Position numbers and translations under genes: made by a program
Part shown: in pieces, positions 30,701 through 43,300 of the stretch
How positions within the stretch are numbered: position 1 is the first letter of the stretch
How the letters are laid out: each line of letters starts with the position of its first letter
DNA from: Clitoria ternatea
Lineage: Eukaryota > Streptophyta > Magnoliopsida > Fabales > Fabaceae
Assembly (NCBI GenBank): GCA_037962975.1
Contig: CM075676.1
Span: forward strand, 23,679,001 to 23,743,000
Length of the DNA stretch: 64,000 nucleotides
Reading direction: 5' to 3'
The notes under the pieces: generated by a model
What the model was told of the DNA's origin: nothing
Seen by the model: only the letters and a program-made list of their open reading frames with translations
Database searches by the model: none

Positions 30701-31975
30701 TCTAGGAAAAAAGCTCCTTGAACTCTTGGAGAAGCTTTACCAGCCTTTTCTTCATACTGGCTTCTAGTTGGTCATTGATGTGTGTAACCTTCTCTACGAC
30801 ATCTCCAAGCACTATGGTTTTGGATCTTCCTTTGGTTTGGGCATCGAGGGATTCAAAGGAACAATCTTCAACTTCTCTCTGGAATCAAGGTCAATCAAAT
30901 TGACCATTCTAGTCAATGTCCTTCCATTATTCAACTTTTCCTTCTTTATGGACACTTCCTCTTTCACCATGCTTAAGCTTAGATTGTAGCAATACCTGGC
31001 TCGGACTGAAGAAACCTTGTTCTTCTTATTGATGAACTTGATGAACCGGTGTGGGTTTAAAATGATTGCTTCAATAACATGGTAGGCCTCTCTATGATTT
31101 TGTCATACAGGGACTTGACATTAATCACCAAGATCTTAATTTTGACCATTGTGGCTTTGGGCTCACCATCAAAGTGATCCTTGTATCCAAATACCCCTTA
31201 GTGGATTGTTTTGCTTCATTGAATACCGTAAAGTCCTACATAAAAAGTTATAAGTCTATTTAGTTAAACCCATTTCTTAAAGCAGTCATAAAAATTAGAT
31301 TATAGGAACTTCCCTGATCAACCAGAAGTCTCTTAACGTCCATGTGGGCTATAATGACCACTATAATTATTGCATCCTCTCTACTAGGGATGGTTGGGCC
31401 AAAATCATCATCAGAAAAGGAACTAGGAGGAGTCTGGACATCTTCATTGAAAGGTCTATTGTCCTTCTTGTTATGAGCTGACATGATCATTCTAAGATAC
31501 ACTGCCTCTAGTAAAGCCTCAAGCAATCATCTTGATCACTTGTCTTTTTCCCTTCGTGGATGGAGGCGGCATGTTGTCCTCTTCCACCACTTGCTTCTTT
31601 TACTTTTTGGCCATTGTAAACCTCTCATGGCCTTTTTTGTCATTACCATCTAAAGATCGATCTCTTTTCTTTTCTCAGTTTGGTCCTACTCATTGTAAGA
31701 GTTTTTCTCGAGATAGTGTTGCTTGAGCTTTCCCTCCCTGAAAAAACTTCAACAATGTCCTTCAATTGCCTACATTCCTTAATTGCATGACCAGATTGCT
31801 CATCGAACTCGTAGTACTTCTTGGGATTTCCAAGCCTCTTGATAGGCTTTGAATCCTAATTCCATAGACACAAAAAGATGGCCAATCAACCTCTCTCAGG
31901 ATTTGAGTTGGTCTGGTATTAAGTTAGGCATAATGGTCAAAGCTGAACATTTTCCTCTCTTAAGGACGTCAAAGT
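27720..31975 (-). pseudogene. Decayed pol of the reverse-oriented Tat element (gag missing)
   Basis: Minus-strand fragments follow the order of the intact copy at 40306-44709. The gag/pol junction region with RLGNPKKYYEF and EQSGHAIKEC is at about 31770-31850. A protease-like LLVDQGSSYNLIF is near 31270-31340. RT pieces with MPFGLKNG and a YVEGIIAKT in place of the YIDD-type site are at about 30150-30270. RNaseH pieces are around 29310-29530. Integrase core (DYFTMWIEAK, ITENGTQF) is at 28208-28423, and the integrase C-terminus (FNMGDLVLR-like) at about 27850-27890. Stops and frameshifts interrupt all frames, and RT has lost its catalytic Asp pair. Gag homology ends near 31975. Confidence 0.8.
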
Positions 31976-34900
31976 GTAATGACAAACTCCACCGTAATCA
32001 AAAAATATGTCAAAGTGTAAAGATCTTATTCAAGGATGTAACGGGGCTAGGAGTTGTATTGTTAAGGAACGGAAATCAAGAAAATGGTAATACAAAAGGG
32101 CTAAACAATCATAGGGATTCAATTTTTCATGCTTTGAGAAACTAAGCAACGCAATTTTGACTTTTATGGACTTTTAAATTCCTTTTTAGAATACTCAATA
32201 TCATCCTTTTTGTTCTTTTTCTTTTTCTCTCTTTTTTTCAACAACTCTTACTTTCTTAAGTCCTCTTTATTTCTTAGTTGCTCTAATTAATTCCCTATTT
32301 ACTTACCCTCAAGACAAACTCAATTGATGAAAGGTTTAAAAGGAAATTTAACTTTCAGGCTCAAATGGGGCAACTAATGGTCAATTATGATGCAAAAATT
32401 CTGAGGCTTAAAAAGGAAAACCTATTTGTCTTTATCATCCTAAGACCTACAATCAACAACCATTTTGAATTAGTTTAGAGTCAAGTTCTAGAATGCTCGT
32501 AATCATGTGAATTATAACTCAATTAAAAGAAATAGGGCTTATATATTTACAATTTATACCCTATAACGCCCAGAAAACTCCTATTGGCTAAGTCTTTAAT
32601 CACAAAGATCCAAGATTTGCACAAATTTCAATTTTCATCATATGGTTCAGAATGAGACTTAGAAAAGGGAGGAGGTTGAATAAGTCTTAGACTTTTTTAC
32701 GGAAATATGAACCTTTAATACGCAGGTAATCAGACTTTAAAAAACAGAATTGAGAGAAACAATGAAAGGAGTAAACAGAACACTAAGAAGAAGAAAGATA
32801 AGAGATAGAGAGAAATTTTAAAGAGTGTATCTCTAAAATTAAATTGTATCATTGAGAATGAATGATAACCACAACACTAGAACCTATTTATACAACATTA
32901 GGTTAGTTACAAACCAACAACACTACTAATTTTGGATTATATAACGAAACTCAATAGAAAAGATCCCTATTATGATTAATGCCTCGATAGCGAAGACTTC
33001 TCATGCGTGCGCATGATGAAATGATAGCCCCCTTTTCCATCGAATAGATGAGAAATAGGTAACAAAAGTCAAGGTGCGTTACATCAACTGATTTTGAAGT
33101 ATTTAAAATGCCTACAAATATTGTTGAAGCATATATATTAGACATCAATGAAAAAGTAGCAGTACGAGATTAAAGAAAGATTAAGCACATCGGTCATGCT
33201 TAAAAATTATACCATTTCAACTATTAAATCTTTATTAAAGATGAATACACAAGTCTATTATGATTAATATGGAAAAACGTAATCTTTGTCAATAGATACC
33301 AATATAATATCTGCAAGAGATTATCCTTTGAAAATATAGATATTAAAAGAAATTTCTTGTAAAAAAAACACGCTTTTCTCATTGTTCAAAATAGTTAGTT
33401 AACTCTCATGATCTCATCAATAGAACAAGATATTACTGTGAAAAATTGAAAATAGGCTTTTGACAAGGTAGTCCAACATGATAATTGATTGGTGGATTTT
33501 TTTTCTTGGTAACAATAATGACTGTCTTTGATTTATTGCGAAATACACGAGCCATTCAAATTTAAATAAAAAATGGCAAGCTAACAATATCAAATTCATA
33601 ATAGCAACATTTCATCGCCCAATAAGATTCTTCTTCAATTCCTTAACAATCAATCTATCTTTCAAAAGCATGACAAGTACTCGTAGTTTTAATCTCAACC
33701 TGAACTTATAATTATAAGTTCTAGAATACTCACACTTCGTTTGGTTGAAAGGATGGATTGAAGAGAAAAATAATTAAGTAGAAATAATACGAGGAGAAAA
33801 AAAATTGAATAAAAGTAGAAGAAAAATTATTTATATTTAAATTGATAAATATATTGAAGAGAAATATTTTCTTTTAGTAATTGAATTTCATTCCTCAAAA
33901 GATTCATGTATGGAGTCACTCTAATGTTTATTTAGAGATATATTGTTAGTCTGGAACTTCATCGCCTTTTTAGAATACTAAAACATTATTTTATAAAAAA
34001 AAAATTGGGAAAAAGAAACACAAACACGATTAAACACACCCTTAATTTTGTAATTTCTTAATCACTAATTTATATTCATGCGAGGAAGAATTAAGAATAG
34101 GCATGGGAAAGATTTGAGACAAGTTTTCTCAAATACCAATGCCACAAGGTTGTACCGGTTCCAATCATAGGAGGTTATTGGAGAAAGTGCTCACACTGTT
34201 TCTAAACGCTTGAAACAAACGTTATCTAGACCTACGTTCACACTTGACTGAAGTTAAAAACAGAAAAACAGAAAAAGACTCTGCATAAGTACTGGTTCGA
34301 AAATGTTAACAAAAAAATATTTGCGTATTTAATACAAATTAAACATACTTAAGCTATTTATTATATGCAGAATCGAAAAATTTGTGATACATGTTTAACA
34401 AACTCATCATAGATTTAATATAATCAAGGAGATTTTGACTATAGTAGTTGGCTGTGAAAATAACATCCAGAAACATACAGTACATGCGTCCTTGAGTTTC
34501 TTATACTGAATAACTAGAAAATTAGTTCAAGAAATCAAATTCCTCAATCCATCGTTTACTTCATGGAGAACAGAACACATTTAATTGAAATTTGAAAGAA
34601 AATTTATAATAACAAGAGTATGCATGTGTTGCCTCTATCAGCAAATAATAAATGCTATAAATTGTGGTACGCAATACAAATACAGTTAGAAGTAATATGC
34701 TGTTAGAAAATTAGTCCCAGCATTATACCTTACCTGTGCATGCTCTTCTTCATGGCAATGTTGAAACTTGGAAGCTAGACTTATGCATGATACAGAAATT
34801 CAGAGCATATGAATGACAAAGAATGCAGCCAATCATAAGATGTAATCTATATGAAGCAAATTAGCTAAGCTTTTATCACTTCCAGATCTTCGCAACCAGC

Positions 34901-35185
34901 TCAAGGTTTAAGAATTTTGAGGGAGTTCTTAGCCTGGTCTGTTGTGTTATTTTTCAGATTTGTCCCATCCTCAAAGTCCAGTTTATGTTTCTAAGAATCT
35001 TCAGAATAAAGCAGAGAGTTTCCCATATCACCAGTAATGGCCAACACCAGATTCAAGGGCCACAGCATGCTTTACATGAACTTAGTGGAAAAATATCAAA
35101 ACTTGGAAGATTGATCTTGCTGTGCAACAGTTTTGCCATGTTGATGGCACAAAATCTATTTGTTTGGATCCATAGAAGCTGGCCT
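31976..35185. other. Gene-poor AT-rich DNA
   Basis: No coding signal survives here: the open frames are short and lack domain features. At about 32650-32900 a block with GGAGGAGGTTGAATAAGTC and a TATTTATAC resembles LTR or leader sequence of another retroelement, but I cannot define ends. The part next to 35185 should contain the 3' untranslated region of the neighbouring gene. Confidence 0.4.
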
Positions 35186-37540
35186 CTACCTCAGTTTTTC
35201 AAAAAACCATATCATCCATTTGGACAAGCAATGTCTATGAAGATATTCAGGTAAATCTGCCTGGAAAAATAAGCAATTGTAAAATCAGTGAAACACTACA
35301 GTCTCAGTTGATTTCAACTTTACCAAGAACCAATGGTTTCCTATATTATATTCCTGACAAGATGTATGTGTTCTTTGGGCATTGGTAATCAAAAGATAGA
35401 TATTATCCTCAAATTAAACAGTGGCTATTTACAAATAATAACCAAGTATTTAGAACTATTATACTAACTAAATTTGAAGCTAATGATATTTAAATCTTAA
35501 ATGAAATCAGAGAATTAACATTATAAAAATGAACATAAGTCATTGTAAAATGCTTCAATTTACCTAATTATTGTAATATTTTGTATATAAATCTAAAGTC
35601 TGTGTGTATAATGCAGCTAGAACTATTCAAAGTGTTTGTGAAGAGTCCGACACAGGTACAACATGTCTATCTTAATCCAGCTATTCAGCAGAATTTAACA
35701 ATCAAAACAAATAAATATCAGGGGGCAACCAATTTTACTTTCAAAAATGTAACCATGCAGTTCTATAATCACCGCCTCAAATTCAATTTCTAAGATGAAT
35801 TTCACTTTCCCTTGTCTAATAGTGCAAATTATGTAATCTCACTTTGTTGGGAATTGGAACAGCTAAATGCAATTTAAATGATAGACATCTCATCAATTAG
35901 CAGAATTATTTTGTCCAAAATCTAATATTTTTTTACCACAAATGCTGCCAATAAAATTCTGTCATCAAAAGATTTATCAGCTTAATAGTATATTATATAT
36001 TCAAAGATATGGAACGTACACTGCTCCATGCTGAAGAGTACCCATCTATTGAAAGCAACCAACTTGTAGTATCTGGTGGAGAAATAAACTTCTGGGTTGC
36101 GGAATCAAAATGTAGCAGCTCATCATCATTATCTTCATCATGATCGTAAGAGGTCCTCTTTCTCTTCTTTCTAGACTTTTTCCTTCTCTTATTTTTTACT
36201 CTAACTGAAGAACTGCAATCAAAACCAGAAAAATCTTCTTCTAATAATCGATCCTCATCTTTATTAGAGTTACGGAAACCAATTTGATTATTCATAAAGA
36301 CAGACTCCCAAGACTCAGGAGTCTGGCACTCTTGAGACAGTCTGTAGTAAAGAACCCAAGACTGAAGCCCCAGCCACTTTATCACTTGTATAGTTCTCAT
36401 CTTACAGTTGTTCTTCAAGATCGGGGTCAGGCTATTAGCATTAGTCGGGATTGCGGATATCTTTGACACAATTTCATTGATTTTTTCTCGTGGCTCCCAG
36501 GCCTCTTCATCACGTATAAGGCGTAGAAGCTGCCTACCCTGAGTAATGACAGCATTTAACAGCAGTAGCCGATCAATACATCCATAAGCACCACATTTGA
36601 AAAGTAGAATCAGAAACAAATGAGAGGCATCATTGAAATTTTGAATATGCATTCTTGGGGCAAGAGATTTACAAAGGGATTCCAAAAAGTAGGACAAGTC
36701 TTGGTCTTGAAGAGTAATAAGAAGGTGGCCACACAAAGAGGAGAATGGCTGCCTCATGAGGAATTCATTTACGACATCCCATACATGTTTTAGATCCTCT
36801 TTATACATTAAGTTAATGAAAAAACGCACAAAGAATGACCTATCAATGAGAAAAATATCACCATCTTTGACCGACTCAGCAAACTCATCAGATGACCAAA
36901 ACTCAGGCACATGTTCAATAAAATTTTCCACAGTTTGCTGGATGTCCAAATAACGAAAATAATGGGGCTTGGTAGCAACCATTGCTGGTGACTGCCCATG
37001 CTTTCCTTTCCACTCCAGCTCCTCCCAACAAATATCCCTATTTTTAAATGCAAACTGTGACAATGCCCTGAAACCCTTACCCTGCTCTAAGGAAGAATAA
37101 GAAAACCACTCCAATATACGCTTAGGATTACCTGCATGCTACACAATCAAAACTCACAACAATTTCTCAATAAAAAAGAAGCTAAGAGGTGAATGAAACG
37201 CACCGTCAAAAAAATTGTGGAGGACGCGGGTCCTGAGAGCCAAAACGGAGGCAAGTTTGTCGGGCGTGGTGTCGAACATGAAATGCAGAAGCTGAGACGC
37301 CAAAGCGAAATTACTATTAGCCCCTCGAGTTCTGAGCAAATCCCAAAACAGGTCACGCTGGTCCATAATGGTTACGCAGTTCAAAGAGGCGATGGTGTTG
37401 CAAAGCCATAAACGAGCCTCGCCGCGACCCACCGTTGACAAAATCAAGCTTTCCAGCTGATTCAATAGGGAGATCCTCAGCCTGGTCGAATCATCCTCTA
37501 CGTCGTCGTTCCAATTCGGCTCCGACACGAACAGCTCCAT
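35186..37540 (-). CDS. Plant protein of unknown function with nuclear-localisation-like basic stretch (three exons)
   Basis: The exons are 37540-37204, 37131-36020 and 35260-35186. The introns have GT-AG borders (GTGCGT...GCAG, 72 bp; GTACGT...CCAG, 759 bp), and the phases join to one frame of 507 codons. The protein starts MELFVSEPNWNDD and is mostly helical and leucine-rich without a domain I can name. Around residues 400-430 it carries an extreme basic run (KNKRRKKSRKKRKR) typical of nuclear or nucleolar targeting. An acidic DHDEDNDDE patch follows directly. The tail, encoded by the small third exon, reads DLPEYLHRHCLSKW. There is no signal peptide or membrane helix. The start ATG is the first in a frame with clean upstream sequence. 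Exon 3 is inferred from the splice site and frame and deserves a transcript check. Confidence 0.8.
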
Positions 37541-38435
37541 CCTTGTTCTTCTTCTTACTTTGGGGTCACAAATTGAACTTGTGTCGTGTCAATAACCCTC
37601 ACAAAATGGCTTGCAACAACACAAATAATTAATCTACCAAAGGGTTATGAACTATTTTTCTTTTGTTACAAGGAGAATTATAAATTGAATCTCATTTTTA
37701 TATTAAGGGTTTGTGTACAATCATGTACTAAAAATATAATTATTTTATTAAAATTTGTGTGAAAATGATTTAAATGTCAATGTGAATGAGTATTAAAGAT
37801 GTTTATAAATAAAAAATTTTATTATTTTTTATTTTTTATCTTTTAATCTGTGTCAATTGTCGAGTTAAATAAACTCTTATAATATATCTTTCTCGTAATG
37901 ACACCTTTTTATGTTAACTAGTTTTATAACTCGTGCGACCCAGATTACATAAATTCTTACAACAAATCTTTATGATAATAACACATTTTTACATTAGCTA
38001 ATTTTATAACCCGTGTGATGCACATGGTATATTAGACACGGAGCGGGAAGTTTCTATTGTTGTAAATGATATTATATATTACTTATAAATGAATTTAGAT
38101 ATGTAACAATATTATATGTCACACTTGAAAGGTAGGGAGAGAATATATTTATAAATTAATTAATAACTTATATAATTATTTATTATAATGTGAGAGTTTA
38201 TAGTATAAATTTAATCATAAAATTGATCGGAATCAATTAAAAATAATTTTTTTAATAAGATAAAAAACAAATTATGTGATTCAAGTTATTTTTATAATGA
38301 AGTTTCTCAAAAGCTTTTGCAAATATACACATAATAAATAATACAAAATTTATAGTATTAAAATAACTCCAAGTGCTATTATTTTAATTCATGTTCACAC
38401 TCATGTAATAATAATGTTATTGATTGATTTGATAT
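37541..38435. other. Intergenic AT-rich DNA upstream of the unknown gene
   Basis: It contains the presumed promoter of the 35186-37540 gene (no clear TATA box chosen) and a two-unit tandem duplication at 37867-38026. It ends at the target duplication GATAT (38431-38435) of the Tat element. Confidence 0.4.
37867..38026. repeat. Two-copy imperfect tandem duplication, 80-bp period
   Basis: AAATAAACTCTTATAAT... (37867) is repeated 80 bp later as ACATAAATTCTTACAAC... (37947). Both units end in a TTTTATAAC(T/C)CGTG(C/T)GA core. Divergence is considerable, so the duplication is old. Confidence 0.65.
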
Positions 38436-39175
38436 TGATCCGGTCTTGATACCGGTATCCGATCTGCAAGACATATTTCAACGTCTTTGTCAATTCGTCA
38501 ACGTGCAACCGGTGTCATCGGTATACATCCGGACTCTAATTTCGTATCAGACGCTCTTCCTATACCGGTTGTCCAGGATAACACCATGACACCGGATAAC
38601 GTATACGTCACTATGTAGAAGACAAAAGGCATTGCTACAGGGACCGATCAATAATTCCCTGCACTACGAGCCAAAATCTGCTCACGGGAGTGATCAGTTT
38701 GTCCCTTAATTCTAGCCTATACTCCCAACGCTCAATATAAAATGGCCACTTGACCCAATCATACTGGTAAGTGCGCAATAAAATAATAATTTAAGGTGTT
38801 ATTGGAGGTTAGTGGTTCCCCACTAACGGATCCTCGAATATCGAGCCAATCAGGTATATGAACTTTCTTCTTCAATGGAAGGAGGGATCTTTTGACTCTA
38901 TCAACTTATAATTACTCTCTGAAAAACATTCCTCACTTGGAATATCATCACTAACTTGAGCGTCAGAGAATCTTTACAGGTGACACCACCTTTCGCTCAC
39001 ATCAACGCGTAAGGACGGTGTGAAGGACCTCCAGGACGCCCAATCCGCTCTCATCATACAGAGACATCGGATATATAAACCGGATACTCGTATAACCGGT
39101 CTTCAGAGAAGTAATCATCTACTATTTGTGACTGACCAGATACCAGATCTCTTGACCCCAGTTCAGGACAGATCA
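38436..39175 (+). repeat. 5' LTR of Tat element 2 (740 bp)
   Basis: It starts TGATCCGGTCTTGATACCGG and ends CAGATCA, immediately before the primer-binding site. The 3' third shares AACTTGAGCGTCAGAGAATC and GGTGACACCACCTTTCG with the LTR at 7711-8497. A TATA-like AATATAAAATGG is at about 38734. ACCGGT-type palindromes recur in the first part. The left target duplication is probably GATAT (38431-38435). Confidence 0.82.
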
Positions 39176-39176
39176 T

Positions 39177-39194
39177 TGGCACGCCCGGTGGGAC
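39177..39194 (+). other. Primer-binding site of Tat element 2
   Basis: TGGCACGCCCGGTGGGAC starts two bases after the LTR end. The initial TGG pairs with the CCA end of a tRNA. I have not assigned the tRNA. Confidence 0.7.
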
Positions 39195-39240
39195 ACGATA
39201 AAGTTATTCCCATATCCTGTGAAAGAACAAGTAATCATCA

Positions 39241-40305
39241 ATGGAAGGCGAGGCACATGATTTCGTGGAAAATCAACCTGAAGACAGGACCAACCCCAAT
39301 GTTTTTAGGAAGCTTAACTTCGATTCTCATGGGGGCAGCGCAAAGAAGATAGTAACAGTGTCTAACCCCGATCCTCGTGATGAGTTGATCAGTCAACTCC
39401 AAAGAGAACTCGCAGAATTGCGAAGAGAGAGAAGACAGAGTGAGGACAAGGAGTCATCTCGCACAAGAGACACTCCCCATACAACCGATGGAGAAAAATC
39501 CACAACTCTTCAATACTCAAACATCCCCACGTTTGAGGGGAGAGAACAGACCCACGATTCTGATGATGGAGCCGCTCGGGGAAGGAGAGAGCTAATTACA
39601 GCACCCCCTGTAACTTATAAGCTCAAAGTTCCTTTTTCAAGGAGACTAATGAGTGTCCATATCCCCAAACATCTTCAAACCACTCAGCCACTCTCCATTG
39701 GAAAGTATAATGGCGAAACTGATCCTACTAAGCATCTTGATGCTTACGTATTTGAAGCCATGTACTTAGGGGCTGATGAAGATGTGATGTGTCAGATGTT
39801 CCCACGAACATTATCAGAAGAGGCCCTCGGTTGGTTTAAAGGTTTACCTTCTGGATCCATAGATTCTTGGGCTGAAATGGCAGCTACTTTTGAAACTCAC
39901 TTTGTCATCTCTAGAGATGTACCCAGGACATCTCATACTTTGGCTCAAATTAAGCAAGGCGAAAACGAAAGCTTAAAAGATTTCCTGAAGAGGTTCTACA
40001 AGGAAGCATCCCTGGTTCCTAACCTCACAGAATCCATTAAGCTGCATATCGTTATCGAGGCACTGCAGCCAGGATCAGCCTTTGCTCTCTCACTAGCAAA
40101 AAGCCCGCCAACAACATTTGAGGAGTTCAGGAAAAAAGCCTCAAAATATGTGGGTATAGAGATGCACCTACAGGCTATGGCTACGAAGAAAAAGCCACCA
40201 ACACCACCTTCACAGCCGCGGAGAGATAAGGAGAAAATGAGGTCAGAACGCATGGAGAGGCCATTCAACAACCCCAAGGTTAATAACTCTTCTCCTCGAC
40301 CTTGA
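39241..40305 (+). CDS. gag: Tat element 2 gag
   Basis: The capsid polyprotein of the retroelement packages its RNA into virus-like particles in the cytoplasm. The ATG at 39241 is the first good start after the primer-binding site. A charged, Glu/Arg-rich N-terminus (about residues 40-90) precedes a Retrotrans_gag-type core around residues 140-270, with hallmark LGWFKGLPSGSIDSW and LKDFLKRFYKEA. The C-terminus is basic and proline-rich (KKKPPTPPSQPRRDK). The frame ends with TGA at 40303-40305, but the same frame continues open into pol. The stop is therefore either a nonsense mutation in a gag-pol fusion or a read-through boundary. Confidence 0.88.
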   Translation: MEGEAHDFVENQPEDRTNPNVFRKLNFDSHGGSAKKIVTVSNPDPRDELISQLQRELAELRRERRQSEDKESSRTRDTPHTTDGEKSTTLQYSNIPTFEGREQTHDSDDGAARGRRELITAPPVTYKLKVPFSRRLMSVHIPKHLQTTQPLSIGKYNGETDPTKHLDAYVFEAMYLGADEDVMCQMFPRTLSEEALGWFKGLPSGSIDSWAEMAATFETHFVISRDVPRTSHTLAQIKQGENESLKDFLKRFYKEASLVPNLTESIKLHIVIEALQPGSAFALSLAKSPPTTFEEFRKKASKYVGIEMHLQAMATKKKPPTPPSQPRRDKEKMRSERMERPFNNPKVNNSSPRP

Positions 40306-43300
40306 GAAAGGCGTGTTAATTCCTTTAGCCATTATGCACCTCTGTCAGCCAGGCCATCTCAAATTCTGAGAGAAGTAGGATGGCCAGCCTTCAACATCTA
40401 TGGCATCAGAAGGCCAGGCCCTATGAAGAGACCAGGGAATCCCCGTAAGTACTGTGACTTTCATGAACAAATAGGTCATTCCACTGATGAATGCCAAGCT
40501 CTAAAGAATGCAGTCGAAACGTTAATTAGAGAAGGCAAATTAAAGCAGTACCTGTTCAAAGAAAAATCCTTTGACAGGGCAGATCGGAATGAGAAAAGAG
40601 AAAGAGATCCAGACGATGGGGATGACAATAACCATAATCCGGTTAGAAAATTCTCTGCTGCAGAGAAACAAAAAGGTGCAATGACTGATGATACAGCATA
40701 CAGAGATAACATGCCTCAGCAACAGCGTCAAGGCCGGCGTGAAGTCATTGATATGATCGCTGGAGGGTTCGCTGGGGGAGGAGCTTCAATTACAGCCCGA
40801 AAGAATCATCATAGAATGATTCTGTCTGTGCAAGGAAAAGTTAAAGACAATCGTCCTTACAGAGGAGGGGTTGAAGCTCCAATAATTTCATTCTCTGATG
40901 AGGATTTTGGTCCTACCATTCCTGGTGGAGATGATGTTGTAGTCATCGTTGCAGTCATAGCCAACAAGGACGTCCGAAAAATCCTTGTTGACCAGGGAAG
41001 TTCCTGTGATGTTATTTTTTATAATTGCTTTAAAAAGATGGGTTTTAATGACTCAGACTTACAGCCTCACACACAGGAACTAACAGCTTTCAATGGTGCA
41101 AAGCAACCAACAAAGGGATACCTTGATACCCTTATCTCCTTTGAAGGTGAACCAGGAGCCAGAACGGTTAAATCCCGAGTGCTAGTAATCGATGTCGAGT
41201 CACCATTCAACGGCATCATAGGACGCCCCACCCTGAATGCTATGGAGGCAGTCGTGTCAACTCCACATCTCCTTATCAAGTTTATCGATAAGGATAATGC
41301 AGTTTCATCCATCCGAAGTGACCAAGAGATGGCCAGGTACTGTTATAACCTGAGCCTAAATATGACAAAGTTAGAAGCCTCCAACAAAAAGAGGAAACTC
41401 AATGATTGTGGGACAACTGCTGGTTCTGTGAGCCTTGTCGACTTGGACCCTAGGGCGGATTTGCACATTGATCCGTCCAACCCATCAAAGCCCACACCGG
41501 ATGGAAGTTCCAGGGACATCGTATTGGGAGATTCTCCAGAAAAGGTCACCCATATTAACGACAAGCTAGATACAGAAATGGAGCAGCGACTGTTGATGCT
41601 CCTACAGGAGTTTAAAGACTTCTTTGGATGGACTGCAGGCGATATGCCTGGCATAGATCCTACTTTCTATTGTCATAAATTGTCCGTCTACCCAGAGACG
41701 AGACCAGTTGCCCAAAAGAAGAGAAGATTGGGACCAAAGAAACAGAAAGCAGCTTGCCAACAAACCGAGGAATTGCTTAAGGCCAGATTTATCAGGGAAA
41801 TCCGTTATTCCTCTTGGCTTTCAAATGTAGTAATGGTCCAGAAAGCCAATGGCAAATGGAGAATGTGCATCGACTATGTAGACCTTAATCGTTGCTGTCC
41901 AAAGGATCCTTATCCTCTTCCTAACATAGATCGGATGGTGGATGATTCCTCTGGTTATCAGTACCTGAGCTTCATGGATGCGTACTCAGGTTACAACCAG
42001 ATTTCGATGTGTGAGGAGGATCAGGAGAAAACAACTTTCATCAATGATCGTGGTGTCTTTTGCTACACCGTTATGCCCTTCGGCCTGAAGAATGCTGGGG
42101 CCATATACCAGCGCATGATCAATAAGGTGTTTGAGGGCATGCACACCAAACTTGTTGAGGTGTACATTGACGACATCATAGCCAAGACATCGGTTGGGGG
42201 TGATTATATTGAAGACCTACGCCAAGTGTTTATCCGCTTGAGAGAATTTAACATGAGGCTAAACCCATTGAAATGCACTTTTGCTGTCCCAGCTGGGAAG
42301 TTTTTGGGTTTCATGTTAACTCAACGCGGCATCGAAGCCAATCCAGGGAAGTGCCAAACGATTCTCAACATGCAGAGTCCAAAGAATCTGACAGAAGTCC
42401 AATCCTTGAATGGCAAAGTAGTAGCCTTGGCACGGTTCATGCCAAAGATGGCTCACAGATCACTTCCTCTGTATAAAGTGCTGAAAAAGTCCAAGAAATT
42501 CGAGTGGGGACAGGAACAGGAACAAGCATTCCAAGAGCTTAAGGAGGTGTTGTCCAAACCTCCTATTCTTACGAAGCCTGACCCCGAGGACACGCTCATC
42601 CTATACTTGGCTATTTCAGATGAAGCTTTGGGCGTAGCCTTAATAAAGGAAACTCCTGATGGACAGAGGCCGGTCTACTTCACCAGCAAAACATTACAAG
42701 GTGCTGAGATCCGGTATCAAAAAATTGAAAAAGCAGTCGTACTCGGAGTTCAGTTCAATCCTACAATTGTTTGGGCCTCTCGACGGCTATGTCCGTATTT
42801 TCATGTACATCCGATCCTGGTAAGAACAGATCTGCCACTCCGCTCTGTGTTAATCAAGCCTGACCTCGCTGGTAGGATGATCAAATGGTCCATTGAACTC
42901 TCAGAGTTTGATATATCCTATGAACCTCAAGGCGCTATTAAAGCCCAGGTCCTGGCCGATTTCATTGTAGAAATGACAGGGATAGATCCAAATACACCTT
43001 GTATCCATTGGACCATCTATGTCGATGGTTCATCGAATCAAAAGGGCTCTGGAGCAGGTGTAGTTCTCGAAAGTGACGATGGAGTACACTTGGAGATCTC
43101 CCTTCATTTTAATTTCAAAACTTCCAACAACCAAGCTGAATACGAAGCTTGCTTGGCCGGACTACGAGCTGCGATTGACATCGGAGCCTCTGAGGCGACG
43201 CTATGCAGTGATTCACAACTCGTGATTTCACAAATCCTGGGAGACTATCAAGCTCGTGAACCTCAACTCCAACTGTACTTAAACTGTGTCAAAGAGTTGA

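Noticed and set aside
34985..35254. + strand 89-codon ORF
   Set aside because: It lies opposite exon 3 and the 3' untranslated region of the unknown gene and shows no domain.
35993..36019. Reading exon 2 of the unknown gene through to the stop at 35993
   Set aside because: A GTACGT donor at 36019 and a frame-matching exon at 35260-35186 explain the end better. The read-through tail looks like intron sequence.
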